A DNA stretch of 64,000 nucleotides from Volvariella volvacea V23 (Eukaryota > Basidiomycota > Agaricomycetes > Agaricales > Pluteaceae). Position numbers and translations under genes: made by a program. Location of the stretch: assembly GCA_000349905.1 (NCBI GenBank), contig KB722750.1:628467-692466 (forward strand), written 5' to 3'. Below the pieces are notes generated by a model. That model was not told where the DNA came from, made no database searches, and saw nothing but the letters and a program-made list of their open reading frames with translations. This document shows, one piece after another, positions 58,997 to 64,000 of this stretch. Numbering within the stretch: position 1 is the first letter of the stretch; every line of letters begins with the position of its first letter.

Positions 58997-61900
58997 ACGA
59001 TCGCGATATTGAGGACAGGCGAAAACACTTTTGGAAGTGACGGGACGGTCATGCCGCCGCTATACCCTCATCAAACGTCATAGACAACAGGATCCCAATC
59101 ATATATTCAAACTCAACCTTTCGGCTTTCATGCGATTGACATGTTGACACACTGATAACATTCATAATAGTGCATTATCCACTCCTATCATCTACGTTCG
59201 CATCTTCCGAGCTTCGTACCCCCCGACCCTATGGCCTTCAACACGCACCGCCCATCCGCATTACTCGCCTGCAATGCATGCAATGTTCTGAGTTATGTTA
59301 ATCGCACACAGGCTGCGTCCTGTGTACTACCTTGACGTTTTCGTTGTTGATTTCCCTGCACTTCTCATTTGTACTTTTATCATTGCTCATTCTCATTATG
59401 CATTGCCATTTCCTGTCCTCTCCGATACCACAGCTCGTTTTGTTTTGTCTTGATTTGTACCGTTTTTCCTATGCTTTGCTTTGTTCCCCCCTCAATGCTT
59501 GATGTAATGATTCCGATCAATACCCTTCCACCGGTGTTGTATCCTATTTCTTGCTTTAACTCCAATCTGGACCTGTTTTCTTCCGTATTCAAAGCGTTCA
59601 AAGCGGATCGCTAATTCACAACAAGGAACGACAGGCCCCTCTTATCCTCATGTGAACCTACGGTCAGCTATTGCTTCCTCGTTTGTGCCAACAGAGTTTG
59701 GGTTTACAACGGTGGAGCTTATAGTTTGATCTACATATTAATGCCCACTGCCATACCATACTGTATTCTATATGTACAAGCTCCTTCACTTCTCCATTGA
59801 TGCCACGTTGCGTCATCGACCCAGTCTTAATCATAATGTGTCATTTCCTTCCATACTTTGATTGAATCTTGCATCAAGGCGAAAGGTATCCATATACTAT
59901 CATGCCAACTAACGCGTTTAGGGTGCCTTCGGATGACGAATGGCATAAACTATACACAGCTTGCAGTTAAGCTCATCCGACTCGGATTTATGAGTTTTGC
60001 ATCAACATCAATAATCTTTTAGGACTTGTAATAGTTGCATCCTGAGTATGACGTCCTGAATTCATTGTAGTTCGTATCCAGTAAGCTATTCACGTTGTGG
60101 ATATCCAGGGTACAAATTATATTAGAAACACAGCCCGCGCTCATCATTACTGATGAATATCGATGTGCTCGATGATTAAACTTGTATAGTCGCCTGTGCT
60201 ATTAATCTTCAGGGTGAGAATAGATGTCAGGGTAAGGTTTCCTTGGGGTGCTGTCCTCGGAGAATCTATGAGTGTTGCACGCGGTCTCACTCTGTTCATT
60301 AACACTCGAGTTCCTGCACCCGAGTCACACCCTTCAAATCACGACTAAATGAAGCATCGCACGAAGGGATAAGCAGTGGATACTCACTTACCGATCCTGT
60401 GGGCGATGTGAAAGACACGCACAATGGTTCCATTGATCGCGATAGCGGGTGAACGTTCCCAATGCCACGCAGCGAACCAACTCCACACGCTTGCAGCGCA
60501 TCACAATGAGGCGAATTCCCTGGCTCAGACTCGTGTGTGTGGTAGAATATACGACGGGCATACCCGCCGCAGGTTATTTCGGAGCCAGGCTTTCAGTGAT
60601 TCTTGGCTCCGTACATTAAGGGAGCGAGGAATGATGTATGCCTCATATATATACTATACCCCAGTAGAGCGAGCGCTTACGTATCCCCTTGTGGAGAGAA
60701 GCAAAAATCCACATACTTGTGTGAATTCACCGCTTTGTGATTAGATGCGCTCTCGGGGACATCTTAATGCATCTGGAAAACATGACCCAAATTCCCACTG
60801 ACTAAAGATAATTAAGGAATTTAAGAACGATTCGTCGCGGAGTCCCGATCGATGTATCGTAGATTGAGATTGAGGAACGAAAGCCATTTCTGGCATACAT
60901 GATATTTCCTCGGTTGCATCCTCGTAGGTGCACGCGAGGACGACTTCGGTCGGGATGAGGGACAATATAGCACCAAAGCGGAGGTGCCTCGCTTGCCAGC
61001 ATAAACTAATACCCTGAGGCTCTTCCCTAGCTTTTGGGCTTGGGATGAAGGCGCTCAATGTATTGGCAATTAAGCTTGGGGGTGGGGTTAATTGAGGGCG
61101 ATTACCTGTGCAGGAAGGTCCATCGACGAAAGTTGGCGAGATACAGATTCTTGCTGATCAGAATCGATAAGGAACTGAAAAAAACTAAGCATTAAGGGAG
61201 AGTTAGCGGCCCCGCGGCAAGCCTGGCCCATCACGGTATAAAAATGACATGAACAGGTGGCTGACCCTCTTCAAGTGTCTGTTACTCCAGAATCCTGGAG
61301 TTTGGCGCTGCCGCTAGGGCTTAACAAATGGGGTTGCAGATTCGGGCATGGCTTAGAAAATAGGAATAATTTTCCTTGAGAATCTGGATTGTGACATTGT
61401 TGGGATTGTAGTGAAAATCCCTTACTTGATGGCATTTACCATGATGTGGCACTGGTTGTTGTTCTGAGTACTTTGTCAGCGCGAATTTACTTTTCCATTG
61501 ACTCACCCCTTGAAAGGTCTTTTGTTTCACGACCGCTCTGAAGGCACATCACTGCGAGCAGTCGAGGAAGGCGGGCAAACATCATGCGGCGAGGCCGCAA
61601 ATAGCGTCTGTGAATGCTAACAGTGAAAAGCCGCCTTAGTTGCGAAGCAGGAACGACACAAGGAACTCATTTGACAAGAAATTGGCGCGGTGATGGTGTG
61701 TCCTGTGCTTCTAGTTCTGCGTACCACGAGTTCGCCAATAATTCCTTCCAATGAAGTGATGCACATTGCGCATCGTCGTCGGTTCATGGTGTCCTGCGCC
61801 TAGGAGTTGGCGCGTCAGCCAAATAGTACCAAACACGACACAGGAAAAGCGACCGGCGGCGGCGTGGAATTGTTGATGTCCGCCAGGTGTTTTCTGGCCC

Positions 61901-64000
61901 TTGGCATGGTCGCCCTGAAAGTACGCGATGGTATCCACCAGCGATGTCCCTGTGACGTTGCGGTGAGGTAAGTCTGATGGACTTCTTGAAGATCTGTTGC
62001 CTCGAAACTGTAGTACGCCCGGCACATACTTTCATTAATCTGTCCCACTTGTCGGCCCTTTTTGCAGGCTAGAGACACCAGAGGAGCACCAAAAAGGTAT
62101 CCTAGTCGCTATTAATTCCTTCTATTGCCTCTCAGAATCGTGGATTTGGGCGTTTTAACTAGCAAACCATCGCAGTGTGATTAATCCAAGAACTCTTTCA
62201 TGCCCATCAACGATCAAATTGCAATCATAAGGAGACGCTCTTGCAAGTCTATGTACAGTTGGTGATTAATATGGTGCATTTCGAATTCTTGGTCCAGGCA
62301 TTGGCTGTAATTTCGATCAAAGGCCAGAACTCTTTCATTCTCTTCTCCAGTCACCACTACGGTTTCCACGGTTGAGATGTTGAATTCCACCGTCAGTATC
62401 AGTCAGTATCTCCGTCGTTTGTCGTCATGTTGTCGTCCTTTAAAAAAACAAATTAATTTGCCGAGACTAGGACGAGATTGGCAAGTCCGCGCTCACCAAC
62501 ACTTATACTCTCTTCCAAGACCCGACTAACGGATTAAATCGATGACGTCGTAATGTTATCATTCGGTTCCAATACCGGGAAAGCGCCCTGGTGCTATTTG
62601 CAACTAGTATATGCGCCTACCACGGTGATGGGCTGAAAGATATCAGTATCGCCATTGATATCAAGTAAGGCCACAACGCATATATCCAAGAAATTGACTA
62701 GAACTGACGTAACGAAAAGCAGCTACAACAGAAAGATAATTTACACACCCGGAACCTCTTCAGCGCATGGCTTTGAGGTTTCGAATACAAGGGTCTCGAT
62801 GCCGAGAGTGTTGCTACGTCAGTACATAAAGGTTCACGTCGGGAATCTGCGCTTCTACGCTCAGTAACAGGCAAGTTACAGGATCCTTGATACAGTGCTG
62901 GTTGTCCTTTGAGTCATAATGTATGCTATCCGACCACTTCAGAGTTGATCGCCTCGTGGCGAGCCATGCGTTATCATCAACAAGCCATCAAACACGGAAT
63001 CGCGCGTCGGCGGATCAGCTGCGTTTCCCTTCCGGTAATGGCGTCATGAAGTGGTATTTCCTTGAGCGTCAACGAAAACCTTGTGGCGGTTCCGTTGGTT
63101 GCTGAAGACGTGTGTACATAAATATCATCTCACGAGATCAGCTGACGCCAACAGTGTCTGAATGACAGCATAAAAGTGTTGATAGTATAAAACCAGGTAG
63201 GTTCTCGGATCGTTCTATCATCGACACCAGTGAACACGGTGCATCATGTGCACAAGGTTTTTCCATTAAACTCATTCCTTAAGGAGATTAGATGGCCATT
63301 GTGCTAATCATGAACCATTTCATTGCTCCATCGTAAATTACCACGCAGGTCAGCTGCACTGTGAATTGCAAGACAAGAATCAGAAACATCTCTCTGGGAA
63401 CCGAAGTACCATATCTAAAAAGTGGAACAAACCATTCACCAAGATAGACGTAGGAAGAAGACCGGAATTTATGTTCACCATTAATTAGACCACATCGAGC
63501 GCGTCATACGTTCTAGATCTCTACTAATGGTAACCCCATACGACCACCAACCGGGGAAAAAAGGAGAGAAAAGATCTGGCCACGGAGTTCATCACACAAC
63601 ACTTATGGCTAGGTTGGGCTCCGTGGGCATGGGCACAACTTGACACATTCGTTTCTTCGTCAAAAAAATTGCTTTACGGGGTAAGTATCTACCTCGTCTG
63701 TCGAGATGATTCTGATTCAATTTTTACTTACTCCGATTTGGTGCGGCAATACGTGCATCATGCTCCACACATGAAGAATGCGGATTGTCCAAAGAATCTG
63801 CGGTGCGTGGATCGAGTGGCACCTAACAGTCGTGGCTATTGCCTCAGCGCACGCCGCCCGCGGTGGACAGAAGCCTAGTGTTTCGATTCCTTGCAACGAT
63901 CATCTGCCTGTCGGTAACACCGCGCCCCGGCCTCAATTTCCATTTGCCGGCTGGTCGATCTGCTCGGCCGCTCAGCGCCTTCAGGAAGGAAAGATTTGGA
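58997..64000. other. Gene-poor right end of the window
   Basis: About 5 kb. The first 600 bases after the velvet stop are T/C-rich and probably 3' UTR and flank. I found no further gene, repeat array, tRNA or transposon terminus that could be supported; the open frames are short and lack splice partners. Confidence 0.5.

Noticed and set aside
1..64000. CRISPR arrays, bacterial operons, prophage or organellar insertions
   Set aside because: No spaced direct repeats of that type, no ribosome-binding-site-led operons, and the gene structures are plainly fungal nuclear.

Overview
The window looks like a scaffold piece from a basidiomycete fungus, most likely an Agaricomycete. The support is: many 47-75 nt GT-AG introns, a multi-exon beta-1,3-glucan synthase, a velvet-family regulator, a family of small secreted thaumatin-like proteins (TLPs), F-box proteins of the expanded agaric type, and multi-exon cytochrome P450s. 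A 100-base run of N (51233-51332) shows it is an assembled scaffold. No bacterial, viral or organellar features were seen.

Layout. 1-7.9 kb is AT-rich transposon debris: a direct-repeat (LTR-like) pair, an inverted terminus at the left edge, a perfect 76-bp tandem duplication and a possible integrase relic. 8.1-25.4 kb is an accessory block: an F-box-like pseudogene, a 384-aa F-box gene, a broken P450, a second P450 with two single-base lesions, a secreted S41-family peptidase, and a 379-aa F-box paralogue closing the block. 26.5-32.7 kb holds a complete 13-exon FKS-type beta-1,3-glucan synthase (1787 aa). 33.1-44.6 kb is a TLP cluster: a truncated TLP, three TLP genes that each keep 16 cysteines, a truncated aminoglycoside-phosphotransferase-like pseudogene, and a C2H2 zinc-finger gene lying between two duplicated promoter+TLP blocks. 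46.0-49.8 kb encodes a large, mostly low-complexity protein of unknown function. 57.3-59.0 kb encodes a VelB-like velvet protein. 49.8-57.3 kb and 59.0-64.0 kb are gene-poor.

How the genes may work together. The glucan synthase makes cell-wall beta-1,3-glucan. Some mushroom TLPs are known to be endo-beta-1,3-glucanases (TLG1 of Lentinula edodes), so synthesis and remodelling genes may sit side by side here, with a candidate transcription factor among them. This is inference from position. Gene models were built by hand from splice signals, reading-frame continuity and comparison between paralogues inside the window; no database search was possible.
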